NCBI GenBank assembly: GCA_023388935.1
Contig: JAEWFG010000102.1
Coordinates: 1 to 31,132 of the forward strand
Direction: 5' to 3'
Origin: Pseudomonadota bacterium
GTDB taxonomy: Bacteria; Pseudomonadota; Alphaproteobacteria; Rhizobiales; Xanthobacteraceae
Length of the DNA: 31,132 bases
A model generated the notes under the pieces. That model was not told the DNA's origin and ran no database searches. It saw nothing but the letters and a program-made list of their open reading frames with translations. Shown in pieces: positions 9,018 through 17,221 of this stretch. Position 1 is the stretch's first letter; each line of letters starts with the position of its first letter. Position numbers and translations under genes: made by a program.

Positions 9018-9835
9018 GCCGCGCTCTCCTGCGCTGGCGGAGCATCATCCGGATCGACCAGCGTCTCGTCCTCCTCGCCGAGATAGGCGCGCCTGACGTG
9101 GGGATCGGCGAGGACCGTGGCCGGATCGCCCTCGGCGATCTTGCGGCCAAAATCCAGCACCATGACGCGGTGGGAGATGTCCATCACCACGCCCATGTCG
9201 TGCTCGATCATCACCACCGTCATCCCGAACTCCTCGTTGAGATCGACGATGTAGCGGGCCATGTCCTCCTTCTCCTCGAAATTCATGCCGGCCATAGGCT
9301 CGTCGAGGAGGATGAGACGCGGCTCCAGCGCCATGGCGCGGGCGAGCTCGACGCGCTTGCGCAGGCCGTAGGAGAGGGTGCCGGCGGTGGCTTTCCGAAC
9401 CGATTGGAGGTCGAGGAAGTCGATGATCTCCTCGACCTTGCGGCGGTGCTGGAGCTCTTCCTTCCGCGCACCGGTGAGCCAGTACAACGATCCCGTGAGG
9501 AAATTGTTCTTCAAGAGGTGATGGCGGCCGACCATGATGTTATCGAGCACGCTCATGTGGTGGAACAGCGCCAGGTTCTGGAAGGTACGGCCGATGCCGA
9601 GCGAGGCGCGGGCATTCGGCGTCAGGCCGGTGATGTCGCGATCCCTGTAGAACAGCTGGCCTTCGGTCGGCTTGTAGCGACCGGAAATACAATTCACGAT
9701 CGAGGTCTTGCCGGCGCCGTTGGGGCCGATGATCGAGAACAGCTCGCCATCCTTGATGGCGAAGCTGACATCGGTCAGCGCGCGAACGCCGCCGAACCGC
9801 AAGGACACGCCGCGCACTTCAAGACTGGTAGCCAC
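9014..9835 (-). CDS. livG: ABC transporter ATP-binding protein, LivG type
   Basis: First gene of the leftward operon, 274 residues, the LivG ATPase. Seen: Walker A GPNGAGKT (37-44), the LivG-style signature LSYGLRKRVELARAMAL (LSYG in place of LSGG), Walker B LILLDEPMAGM and a C-terminal VRRAYLGEED motif typical of LivG. The start is GTG at 9835, or TTG at 9838 directly before it. Both sit behind GGGAGGG on the minus strand; the frame further upstream (to 9991) looks non-coding. The tail DPDDAPPAQESAA is a low-complexity extension. Confidence 0.9.
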   Translation of the reverse strand: MATSLEVRGVSLRFGGVRALTDVSFAIKDGELFSIIGPNGAGKTSIVNCISGRYKPTEGQLFYRDRDITGLTPNARASLGIGRTFQNLALFHHMSVLDNIMVGRHHLLKNNFLTGSLYWLTGARKEELQHRRKVEEIIDFLDLQSVRKATAGTLSYGLRKRVELARAMALEPRLILLDEPMAGMNFEEKEDMARYIVDLNEEFGMTVVMIEHDMGVVMDISHRVMVLDFGRKIAEGDPATVLADPHVRRAYLGEEDETLVDPDDAPPAQESAA

Positions 9836-10172
9836 CAAACGAATCCCTCCCGGTGATGGCGCGTTCAGTGGCGCTCTTCGTCCGTTCCTGTTGAGCGATC
9901 CTAGTACGGTCGTGCCGGTGAGGCCATGCAGCGATTGGTCTCGACCGGGCGCCGCACCACTCTCATTCCCGATCGGGATCAAAAGTCGCATCGCCCAAGG
10001 TGGCCCTCAATAGGGGAAAGCGCTATTTTGAAATGTCTCCCGCCTGACAATTCCACGACAAAGTTTTTCGGGCGGTGCAGCCTTCATCTTTCGTCGGATG
10101 GCGGACGAAACGATCGTGCTGCAGTGCAATAGTGGGATGGAGTGACGAAACGGTGCGGTTGGCTTCGGGATC
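9836..10172. promoter_or_regulatory. Divergent control region between livG operon and Crp-type regulator
   Basis: A 337-nt non-coding stretch between divergent genes. It holds an inverted pair TTTCGTC (10089-10095) / GACGAAA (10104-10110) with an 8-nt spacer, and a second GACGAAACG (10144-10152) exactly 40 bp downstream of the first (10104-10112). A perfect 12-bp palindrome TCCCGATCGGGA lies at 9967-9978. No clean -35/-10 pair was obvious. The GACGAAACG copies are placed to act as operators near the regulator start, but binding is inference. Confidence 0.45.
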
Positions 10173-10847
10173 ATGATTTCAGAGGATCATCTGAAGCGCA
10201 TCGCCGCCTGGTCGCGCGAGCTTACTGAAGCGGAGATCGAGGTCGCCCGCGCCGGAATCACCGAGCGGTCATACGGCACCGGCGAGACCGTGTTCATGCG
10301 CGGCGACAAGTTCGACTATTGGGCCGGCATGGTGAGCGGCTTGGCGCGGATGGGCGGGGTCACGCGCGACGGCAAGGAGACCAGCCTTGCGGGTCTGACG
10401 GCTGGTGCCTGGTTCGGCGAGGGGAGCGTGCTCAAGAACGAGCCGCGCCGCTACGACGTGGTCGCGCTCCGCGACAGCCGTGTTGCGCTCATGGAGCGCA
10501 CCGCCTTCATGTGGCTGTTCGAGAACAGCGTCGGCTTCAACCGCTTCCTGGTGCGTCAGCTCAACGAGAGACTCGCCCAGTTTATCGGCATGCTGGAGGT
10601 CAACCGCACGCTCGATGCCACCTCGCGCCTCGCCCGCAGCATCGCCTCGCTGTTCAACCCGATCCTCTATCCGGAATCGACCGCGCATCTGGAGATAACC
10701 CAGGAGGAGATCGGTGCGCTTTCCGGCATGTCCCGCCAGAACGCCAACCGCGCGCTGAACCGGCTGGAGAAGGAGGGGCTGCTGCGGCTGGAATATGGTG
10801 GCGTCACCATCCTCGACATCGATCGGCTGCGCGGGTACGGGGATTAG
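10173..10847 (+). CDS. Crp/Fnr-family transcriptional regulator
   Basis: A 224-residue regulator with an N-terminal cyclic-nucleotide-binding-type beta roll (about 30-120), a long dimer helix (about 125-150) and a C-terminal winged helix. In the last, ITQEEIGALSGMSRQNANRALNRL forms the HTH (about 175-198). The FGEGSVL segment (81-87) corresponds to the FGE of the Crp phosphate-binding cassette, but the usual following R-A/S-A is replaced by PRRYDVV. There are no cysteines for an FeS cluster, so it is not FNR-like. cAMP binding is therefore doubtful and the ligand unknown; an acyl-CoA or aromatic effector would fit the divergent operon but is a guess. It is alone on its strand, with convergent neighbour MFS. 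Confidence 0.88.
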   Translation: MISEDHLKRIAAWSRELTEAEIEVARAGITERSYGTGETVFMRGDKFDYWAGMVSGLARMGGVTRDGKETSLAGLTAGAWFGEGSVLKNEPRRYDVVALRDSRVALMERTAFMWLFENSVGFNRFLVRQLNERLAQFIGMLEVNRTLDATSRLARSIASLFNPILYPESTAHLEITQEEIGALSGMSRQNANRALNRLEKEGLLRLEYGGVTILDIDRLRGYGD

Positions 10848-10859
10848 GGACTGACAGCG

Positions 10860-12182
10860 TCAGTGCGCATTGGCCGGAGCATGCGCCGGCCACAGATCGG
10901 CGCGCCAGCGCACCGCGATCGCCACCATCGCGATGAGCCCGGAGACGGCATAAAGTGAGCCTGTGGCGGAATAGCCGATGATGTCGATCAGGCTGCCCGC
11001 CGCGAGCAGCCCAAGCGGCAAACCGTAGATCACCATCATGCGCACCCCCATCACGCGGCCCCGAAGGTGTGCGCTCGCTGCGCGCATCAGGATCACAGCC
11101 GCCGCGATCATCGACATGCTCTGCGCGATGCCGGTGAGCACGAGGCAGACCATCGCCACCGGCATGGTCCTGATTTCGACGAACACCAGCAGCATCGCAT
11201 ACCACGCAAGCGTCGCGCCGATCAGAAGCCGGGCAATGCGGAGTCCGCTGACCAGGCTGAGCGTGATGGAGCCGATCAGCGAGCCGACGGCGAAGCTCGC
11301 CGAGAGATAGCCGAGACCGGTCTGGTCGGTATGGAAGATGTCCCGCGCGACGTAGGGCAGCAATCCGTTCGTCAACGGGAATGCGGTGAGATTGGCCAGG
11401 AAGGCGACGCAAAGCGCCGCCCGCATCCCTGGACCATTCCAGGCGTAAACGATGCCTTCCTTGAGGTCGCGCAGCAGTCTCGAGCCGGTGTGGTCGTCCA
11501 TCGGGCGATGACCGGCGAGGGATTTTGCCGGCCGGGTCAGGCACAGCATGAGAAGCGCGGCGACGAGATAGAAGCCGACAATCGCCACATATACGAGGCC
11601 GATACCGAGGACGGCGAACAGTCCGGCGCCGGTCAACGCGCCGGCGATACGCGCGCTGTCCTGTGTCGTGCGCGCGACACTGATGGCGCCCACCAGTTGC
11701 TCGGCCGGCATGATGTCAGCGAGCAGCGCGCCCCGAACGCCGAGATCCGAGGGGCGGATCAGGCCCATGATCGCAACGATGATCATGACGTTGAGTGGCG
11801 CCATGTGGCCGGTGAACGCCAGAATCATGATCGTCGACGAGAGGACCGTATAGGCCAGGCGCATCAAGACGAGCAGATCGCGATGACCCATGCGGTCGCC
11901 GACCATCCCGAGCACCGGCGCAATCAGCGTCCCGACATATTGCAGCGATGCGAGTGCGGTGAGCAGCAGCACCGAGCCGGTCTCGACCATGATGTACCAG
12001 CCGAGCACCAGCGTCTCCACCTCGAACGCCCAGGAGGTCAGCAGATCGGACGGCCACTGGAAGCGATAGTTGCGGATGCGGAATGGCGCGAGCGCGGAAG
12101 GCCGTGTGGCTGCGCTCAAAACGCAATGACGCGTGTCACGGCGATTCCCTTGCCCTTGTTGTTTCTTCTTGCTGCTCGACAA
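10860..12182 (-). CDS. MFS transporter (EntS-like, DHA3 type)
   Basis: Major facilitator of about 420-440 residues with roughly twelve hydrophobic segments. It opens with the DHA3-type ALAPFRIRNYRFQWPSDLLTSWAFEVETLVLGWY. The A-motif-like loop GMVGDRMGHRDLLVLMRL follows helix 2, and a large central loop (SLAGHRPMDDHTGSRLLRDLKEG) separates the halves. This fold exports small hydrophobic compounds or siderophores; the substrate here is unknown. No ATG is available at the N-terminus: candidate starts are TTG at 12182 or TTG at 12119, the second closer to the conserved region. It ends 12 nt from the convergent regulator gene. Confidence 0.85.
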   Translation of the reverse strand: MSSSKKKQQGQGNRRDTRHCVLSAATRPSALAPFRIRNYRFQWPSDLLTSWAFEVETLVLGWYIMVETGSVLLLTALASLQYVGTLIAPVLGMVGDRMGHRDLLVLMRLAYTVLSSTIMILAFTGHMAPLNVMIIVAIMGLIRPSDLGVRGALLADIMPAEQLVGAISVARTTQDSARIAGALTGAGLFAVLGIGLVYVAIVGFYLVAALLMLCLTRPAKSLAGHRPMDDHTGSRLLRDLKEGIVYAWNGPGMRAALCVAFLANLTAFPLTNGLLPYVARDIFHTDQTGLGYLSASFAVGSLIGSITLSLVSGLRIARLLIGATLAWYAMLLVFVEIRTMPVAMVCLVLTGIAQSMSMIAAAVILMRAASAHLRGRVMGVRMMVIYGLPLGLLAAGSLIDIIGYSATGSLYAVSGLIAMVAIAVRWRADLWPAHAPANAH

Positions 12183-12243
12183 CGTAGCGCTGGCGATGCT
12201 CGTGTCAATCGGAGCCGCCGCAGACCGCCCCCGCGTTCCGCTC

Positions 12244-13086
12244 TTACCTCGCCGCGGCTCTCGGCCTCCGCTCCGCGAGCGCCGCAGCCATCGCCGAGAT
12301 CAGCGGGCGCATGAAATAAGCGTCATCCGCCGGTGAGACATCTGTGCGCAGGCCGTGCGCTGCGAGCTCGCCCGAGACTGCCGGCCCCACCGAGGCGATC
12401 AGCGTGCGTTCGAAGCCGGTGCGCAACTCCGCCTCGCTGCCATGCGCCTTCGCGGCCTCAATCAGGCGGCGGACCTGGCCAAGATTGGTCAGTGCGATGG
12501 CATCGATCCGGCCCGCAGCCATGTCGTCGATGGCGGTGACGATGTTGGCATCCGCTGCCTTGGAATCGTAGACATAAGGCAGCACGGTATCGACTTCAGC
12601 ACCTTGCGCGGCAAGTGCGCCGGTCAGCACGCTGTGATCCTTGTCGGGATAGAGCTGGAGGCCGACGCTGCGCCCCTTCAGGTCGAGCTTGCCCAGCATC
12701 TCGATCACGCCCTCGGTGGTCGGCTTCTCCGTGGTTTGCTGTGCCTCGAGGGAAATCTCGCGTAGCGCCTTACCGGGCTTCGGGCCGCGGGTGAATTTTC
12801 GCGACTTGGCGAGCGCCGCGACAAGGGCTTGGTCGAGGCCGCGTGCCCGCGCGAGCTTCATGATTCGCCGCAGGCCTTCGCCGGTCATCAACACGAGGTC
12901 GTCGAACGGCTTGTCGATGGCGCGGCGGATCCAGGCCTCAATCGGGGCGGGGTCCGGCGCGTCGTGGATGGTGAACATCGGACATTGCACGACATCGGCG
13001 CCTTGCTCGGCCAGAAGCTTTGAAAACTGCGCCTCCTCGCGCGTTTCCAGGATCAGGATGCGGTAGCCGTTCAAGCGGTCGGCCAT
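12244..13086 (-). CDS. Uroporphyrinogen-III synthase (HemD) family protein
   Basis: A 280-residue protein of the HemD fold, which cyclises hydroxymethylbilane to uroporphyrinogen III. Seen: an N-terminal ILILETREEAQFSKLLAEQGADVVQCPMF and a repeat-like second half. In that half YVYDSKAADANIVTAIDDM, DAIALTNLGQVRRLIEAA and ASVGPAVSGELAAHGLRTDVSPAD follow the family order; the last corresponds to the usual IGPxTAxxLxxxG. The start at 13086 has GGAG about 8 nt upstream. hemD is usually next to hemC; here it stands alone, divergent from purU, so it may be a paralogue. HemD sequences diverge fast, so the fold assignment is firmer than the reaction. Confidence 0.75.
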   Translation of the reverse strand: MADRLNGYRILILETREEAQFSKLLAEQGADVVQCPMFTIHDAPDPAPIEAWIRRAIDKPFDDLVLMTGEGLRRIMKLARARGLDQALVAALAKSRKFTRGPKPGKALREISLEAQQTTEKPTTEGVIEMLGKLDLKGRSVGLQLYPDKDHSVLTGALAAQGAEVDTVLPYVYDSKAADANIVTAIDDMAAGRIDAIALTNLGQVRRLIEAAKAHGSEAELRTGFERTLIASVGPAVSGELAAHGLRTDVSPADDAYFMRPLISAMAAALAERRPRAAAR

Positions 13087-13228
13087 GGGCGTGCTCCGGT
13101 GATAAGTCGCAATTGTCCGTTCATCCTGACTCTGTGCCCGGGATTGGCGCAAGGGCGGGGTCGGTGATAGAGCAGGGCGCAGATCGCGGGTAGTTCCGCA
13201 GCCGTTGCACGAACCTTCATCAAGAGCC

Positions 13229-14092
13229 ATGCCCGATCATCAATATGTCCTAACCCTGTCCTGTCCGGATCGCCCCGGCATCGTTTCGGCGGTGTCGACC
13301 TTCCTGGCCCATAATGGACAGAACATCCTCGATGCCCAGCAGTTCGACGACGTCGAGACCAAGAAGTTCTTCATGCGGGTGGTCTTCACCGCGGCCGATC
13401 TCGCCGTGGAACTGTCGGCGCTTCAGACCGGCTTTGCCGCGATTGCGGAGCGTTTCGGCATGGAGTGGCAGATGCGCGACCGCGCCGCGCATCGCAAGGT
13501 GATGCTGCTGGTTTCGAAGTCCGACCATTGCCTGGTCGACATCCTCTATCGCTGGCGCACCGGCGAATTGCCGATGACACTTGCCGCGATCGTCTCCAAC
13601 CATCCGCGCGAGGTCTATGCCGGGCTCGATTTCGGGAGCGTCCCGTTCCACCATCTGCCGATCACCAAGGAGACCAAGCGCGAGCAGGAGGCGCAGATCC
13701 TGGATCTCGTTGCCCAGACCGGGACCGATCTCGTCGTGCTCGCCCGCTACATGCAAATCCTGTCTGACGATCTCTCGGCAAAACTGTCGGGGCGCTGTAT
13801 CAACATCCACCACTCGTTCCTGCCGGGCTTCAAGGGCGCAAAGCCCTATCACCAGGCCCATGAGCGCGGCGTGAAGCTGATCGGCGCCACCGCCCATTAC
13901 GTCACGCGCGACCTCGACGAGGGTCCGATCATCGACCAGGACGTCGAGCGTATCAGCCATCGCGACACGCCGCAGGATCTGGTTCGCAAGGGCCGCGACA
14001 TCGAGCGCCGCGTGCTCGCCCGCGCGATCCGTTACCATCTCGACGACCGCGTCATCCTCAACGGCCGCAAGACCGTGGTGTTTGTAGATTAG
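13229..14092 (+). CDS. purU: Formyltetrahydrofolate deformylase
   Basis: PurU hydrolyses 10-formyl-THF to THF and formate, balancing C1 pools and feeding formate to purine synthesis. The 287 residues show an N-terminal ACT domain (YVLTLSCPDRPGIVSAVSTFL, about 6-26) and a C-terminal formyltransferase fold. Catalytic residues of the family are in place: Asn192 and His194 in INIHHSFLPGFKGAKPYHQA, and Asp230 in DLDEGPIIDQDV. The length matches the family (about 280-290). The ATG at 13229 was preferred over an upstream TTG at 13205 because it gives the standard N-terminus. In rhizobia purU paralogues are common and can serve demethylation pathways, so the physiological role is open. Confidence 0.95.
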   Translation: MPDHQYVLTLSCPDRPGIVSAVSTFLAHNGQNILDAQQFDDVETKKFFMRVVFTAADLAVELSALQTGFAAIAERFGMEWQMRDRAAHRKVMLLVSKSDHCLVDILYRWRTGELPMTLAAIVSNHPREVYAGLDFGSVPFHHLPITKETKREQEAQILDLVAQTGTDLVVLARYMQILSDDLSAKLSGRCINIHHSFLPGFKGAKPYHQAHERGVKLIGATAHYVTRDLDEGPIIDQDVERISHRDTPQDLVRKGRDIERRVLARAIRYHLDDRVILNGRKTVVFVD

Positions 14093-14105
14093 CGAATGGT
14101 AAGTT

Positions 14106-14126
14106 GCGAATGGGCTCTCCATTCGC
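14106..14126. terminator. Hairpin between convergent purU and lipoprotein gene
   Basis: GCGAATGG (14106-14113) pairs perfectly with CCATTCGC (14119-14126) around GCTCT. A further direct copy of GCGAATGG overlaps the purU stop (14092-14099). It has no T tract on either strand, so it is a weak intrinsic terminator at best; position between convergent genes is the main support. Confidence 0.4.
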
Positions 14127-14137
14127 CATAGGCCTTC

Positions 14138-14422
14138 TCAACGCATCGCGCCGCCCGAGGTTGAACCGGTCGAGCCCTTCTGCGCCTGCTCTTCCTTTTC
14201 GCGATCGGCCGCCGGCATCAGCCGCTTGCGTTCGCGTTCCTTCATATAGGCGTCGTATTGCGGTGTGCCCGGGCGCGGCGGAGCATCGGCCGGAAGGCCG
14301 CCGGCCCATTGCGGGACGTAGTCCCCCATGCCGGCCGAAAGCTTTTCGTTGACGGTGCCGCAGCCGGACAACCCCGCGGCGAGCGCAACGAGGGTGAGGA
14401 CGGAGCGGAAGGGCTTAGGCAT
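14138..14422 (-). CDS. Small lipoprotein of unknown function
   Basis: A 94-residue protein with a textbook lipoprotein signal: MPKPFRSVLTLVALAAGLSGC, lipobox LSGC with Cys21 as lipidation site. The mature part is short, proline- and charge-rich (PPRPGTPQYDAYMKERERKRL, then KEEQAQKGSTGSTSGG) and probably disordered. The residue after Cys is Gly, not Asp, so no inner-membrane retention signal is evident and outer-membrane delivery is likely. I recognise the general shape of a conserved Bradyrhizobiaceae hypothetical but no function. Confidence 0.75.
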   Translation of the reverse strand: MPKPFRSVLTLVALAAGLSGCGTVNEKLSAGMGDYVPQWAGGLPADAPPRPGTPQYDAYMKERERKRLMPAADREKEEQAQKGSTGSTSGGAMR

Positions 14423-14953
14423 TGTTGTGGGCGCGCGTGAGTTCTGTCATCGGACACCAGATCAGGCTGGCGCCGGGAGACTAGCCTTCAACAAGGTAAA
14501 ATAGACTTATTCGAGGTAGGTAATTTGTTACCCGAGCGACGGCCGACTAGGGGCCCTGCCGGAGTACAGATTCTGCAAAAGAAAGACGAAATCCTCCATC
14601 CACGCGGTCGAGCGCGTTTCTAGACTGCGACCGGAGACTCGCGACAAATTGGCTTGGTCAGCGGAGGGGCTTTTTCGTTGACAGGTCCATTCTATTTGTA
14701 CAATCGTACAAATGGAAGCGGCTAGGATCGGGGGGCTCGGGTTACCCCGACGTAACCGCAACACCGCTCCCCGCCGTCGGCAATCGGAACGCTCGGCTTG
14801 CGCCGAATGGTCGCCAAACGTCCGATTGACAATGAGGGCGCGAAGGACGCCATGTGGCGCGCGATTTCGCTCGTGCGTGAGCTAAACTGAGGCAACGATC
14901 GGGTACTCGGTCCGGTGCACAAAGAGGATAGGAATGAAGGGGAGGGACATTTG
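14423..14953. other. 531-nt non-coding region upstream of second Liv operon
   Basis: No credible gene is seen. The stretch around 14461-14530 is AT-richer and contains GGTAA-TTTG-TTACC (14519-14532). GGTTAC (14740-14745) pairs with GTAACC (14752-14757). The promoter-like block described separately lies at 14678-14712. A short minus-strand frame (14528-14764) has no recognisable protein. Confidence 0.5.
14678..14712 (+). promoter_or_regulatory. Promoter-like site overlapped by a TTTGTAC palindrome
   Basis: A consensus -35 TTGACA (14678-14683) is followed after 15 bp by TACAAT (14699-14704) as -10. Overlapping the -10 is the inverted repeat TTTGTAC (14695-14701) - AATC - GTACAAA (14706-14712). 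This layout is typical of a repressor operator (TetR-like proteins favour such short palindromes). It points rightward to the binding-protein gene 250 bp downstream. Spacing of 15 is short of the ideal 17, so strength is uncertain. Confidence 0.5.
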
Positions 14954-16132
14954 ATGTTCGAACGTAAACAGTTTTCTCGGGCGGCCGTCGCCGCTGCCAT
15001 CGCGGGCCTTGCGGCCGTAGCGCCTGCGAAGGCCGAGGATACCGTCAAGATCGGCCTGATTCTGCCGATGACCGGCGGTCAGGCCTCGACCGGCAAGCAG
15101 ATCGAGAACGCGATCAAGCTCTACATGCAGCAGAAGGGCGACACCGTCGCCGGCAAGAAGGTCGAGATCATCCTCAAGGATGACGCGGCGATTCCGGACA
15201 AGACCAAGACCGCCGCGCAGGAGCTGATCGTCAACGACAAGGTCAATTTCATCGCTGGCTTCGGCGTGACGCCGGCAGCTCTCGCCGCCGCGCCGCTGGC
15301 AACGCAGGCCAAGATCCCGGAAGTCGTGATGGCGGCCGGCACCTCCATCATCACCGAGCGCTCGCCCTATATCGTGCGCACCAGCTTTACGCTGGCGCAG
15401 TCCTCGACCATCATCGGCGACTGGGCGGTGAAGAACGGCATCAAGAAGGTCGCGACGCTGACCTCGGACTACGCGCCGGGCAATGACGCGCTGAATTTCT
15501 TTAAGCAGCACTTCACCGCCGGCGGCGGCGAGATCGTCGAAGAGGTCAAGACGCCGCTCGCCAACCCCGACTTCGCGCCGTTCCTGCAGCGCATGAAGGA
15601 TGCAAAGCCTGACGCGATCTTCGTGTTCGTGCCGGCCGGCCAGGGCGGCAACTTCATGAAGCAGTATGCCGAGCGTGGTCTCGACAAGTCCGGCATCAAG
15701 GTGATCGGACCGGGTGACGTCACCGACGACGATCTCCTCAACAACATGGGCGATGCCGTACTCGGCACCGTGACCGCGCACATCTACTCGGCGGCCCATC
15801 CCTCGCAGATGAACAAGGATTTCGTCACCGCCTACAAGAAGGCCTTCAACAGCCGTCCCGGCTTCATGGCAGTGAGCGGCTATGACGGCATTCACCTGAT
15901 CTACGAGGCGCTGAAGAAGACCAACGGCGACACCGACGGCACCAAGCTGATCGAGGCCATGAAGGGTCAGAAGTGGGAGAGCCCGCGCGGCCCGATCTCG
16001 ATCGACCCGGAGACCCGCGACATCGTGCAGAACGTCTACATCCGCAAGGTCGAGAAGGTCGACGGCGAGCTCTACAACGTCGAGTTCGCGACCTTCGAGG
16101 CCGTCAAGGATCTCGGCAAGACCAAGAAGTGA
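14954..16132 (+). CDS. Periplasmic substrate-binding protein of second HAAT-type ABC transporter
   Basis: Type I periplasmic binding protein of 392 residues. Signal peptide: MFERKQFSRAAV, then an alanine-rich core and APAKA before Glu28. The mature start EDTVKIGLILPMTGGQASTGKQ is the canonical Peripla_BP_6 opening (ILPMTG). Downstream AVSGYDGIHLIYEALKK and DGTKLIEAMKGQKWESPRGPI match the closing lobe. The ATG at 14954 follows GGGGAGGG; a GTG frame to 14915 lacks such a site. First gene of the rightward operon. The ligand is unknown; branched-chain or aromatic amino acids, amides or small acids are all possible in this family. Confidence 0.92.
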   Translation: MFERKQFSRAAVAAAIAGLAAVAPAKAEDTVKIGLILPMTGGQASTGKQIENAIKLYMQQKGDTVAGKKVEIILKDDAAIPDKTKTAAQELIVNDKVNFIAGFGVTPAALAAAPLATQAKIPEVVMAAGTSIITERSPYIVRTSFTLAQSSTIIGDWAVKNGIKKVATLTSDYAPGNDALNFFKQHFTAGGGEIVEEVKTPLANPDFAPFLQRMKDAKPDAIFVFVPAGQGGNFMKQYAERGLDKSGIKVIGPGDVTDDDLLNNMGDAVLGTVTAHIYSAAHPSQMNKDFVTAYKKAFNSRPGFMAVSGYDGIHLIYEALKKTNGDTDGTKLIEAMKGQKWESPRGPISIDPETRDIVQNVYIRKVEKVDGELYNVEFATFEAVKDLGKTKK

Positions 16133-16159
16133 CGCGCGAAAGCGCGTCATCCCGGGGGC

Positions 16160-16310
16160 TCCCTCCGTATGCTCGGCTTACCTCTCCCGCTTGCGGGGGA
16201 GGTCGGCGCGAAGCGCCGGGTGGGGGCCCTTTCCACACAGGGAGTGTTTCTCTGGGAGGCACCCCCACCCCAACCCTCCCCACAAGCGGGAGAGGGAGCG
16301 CAGCACGGCC
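16160..16310. repeat. Paired hairpin repeat inside the second Liv operon
   Basis: A CCTCTCCC...GGGGGAGG hairpin (from 16181) is complementary to CTCCCCACAAGCGGGAGAGG near 16276-16296. This is the same class as the element at 6897-7050. It fills nearly all of the 211 nt between the binding-protein and livH genes. It could stabilise the upstream message or cut downstream transcription so that the binding protein is made in excess; that is inference. Confidence 0.7.
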
Positions 16311-16343
16311 TTTGGCTACATTTGAGATGAATTTCGCCCCTCG

Positions 16344-17213
16344 ATGACCGCAATTCTCACCAACCTGTTCGATGGCGTTGCCTACGGCATGCTACTGTTC
16401 GTGCTCGCCTGCGGGCTCGCGGTCACGCTCGGCCTGATGAACTTCGTCAACCTCGCTCACGGCGCCTTCGCCATGGCCGGCGGCTATGTCTGCATGGTGC
16501 TGGTCAACCGGATGGGCTGGCCGTTCTTCGCCGCCCTGCCGCTTGCCTTCGTCTCCGCAGCCGCGATCGGCATCGCGCTCGAGCGCACACTGTACCGGCA
16601 CCTCTACACGCGTAGCCATCTCGACCAGGTGCTGTTCACCATCGGTCTGACGTTCATGTCGGTCGCCGCCGTCGACTACATCCAGGGCTCGTCGCGGGTC
16701 TTCATCAACCTGCCGGCCGCGCTCCAGGGCCAGTTCGACGTGTTCGGCGTCGGCATCGGCCGCTACCGGCTGATGATCATCGTGATCTGCGGCCTGCTTA
16801 CCATCGGTCTCCAGATGGTGCTGGCCAAGACCCGCTTCGGCAGCCGGTTGCGCGCGGCCGTTGACGATCCGCGCGCTGCGAGCGGCCTCGGCATCAACGT
16901 TCCGCAGGTGTTCGCCTTGACGTTCGCATTTGGATGCGGGCTCGCCGGCCTCGGCGGCGCGCTGAGCGCGGAGATCCTCGGCCTCGATCCCTATTTCCCG
17001 CTGAAGTTCATGATCTACTTCCTGATCGTGGTCACCGTCGGCGGTTCCTCCTCGATCACCGGCCCGTTCCTGGCCTCGCTCCTGCTCGGCATCGGCGACG
17101 TCGCCGGCAAATATTACGTGCCGAAGATGGGCCCCTTCGTGATCTACACCATGATGATCGTGATCCTGATCTGGCGTCCGAACGGCCTGTTCGGCCGCGC
17201 GGCCGCGCGTTGA
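16344..17213 (+). CDS. livH: Branched-chain amino acid-type ABC permease, LivH
   Basis: Permease of 289 residues opening MTAILTNLFDGVAYGMLLFVLACGLAVTLGL, with the LivH signature FVNLAHGAFAMAGGYV. A coupling-loop region LRAAVDDPRAASGLGINVPQVFALTF and a VVTVGGSSSITGPFLASLLLGIGD segment close to the end follow. Hydrophobic along its length. Start at 16344 has only a weak ribosome site, in keeping with the long repeat just upstream. Followed 8 nt later by livM. Confidence 0.92.
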   Translation: MTAILTNLFDGVAYGMLLFVLACGLAVTLGLMNFVNLAHGAFAMAGGYVCMVLVNRMGWPFFAALPLAFVSAAAIGIALERTLYRHLYTRSHLDQVLFTIGLTFMSVAAVDYIQGSSRVFINLPAALQGQFDVFGVGIGRYRLMIIVICGLLTIGLQMVLAKTRFGSRLRAAVDDPRAASGLGINVPQVFALTFAFGCGLAGLGGALSAEILGLDPYFPLKFMIYFLIVVTVGGSSSITGPFLASLLLGIGDVAGKYYVPKMGPFVIYTMMIVILIWRPNGLFGRAAAR

Positions 17214-17221
17214 GTTCGCCG

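Noticed and set aside
14528..14764. 78-residue minus-strand frame in the gap before the second Liv operon
   Set aside because: No ribosome site, no motif, and it overlaps the promoter-like block.
14882..16150. 422-residue minus-strand frame opposite the second binding protein
   Set aside because: Val/Leu/Asp/Arg-biased antisense translation; the plus strand has signal peptide and ligand-lobe motifs.
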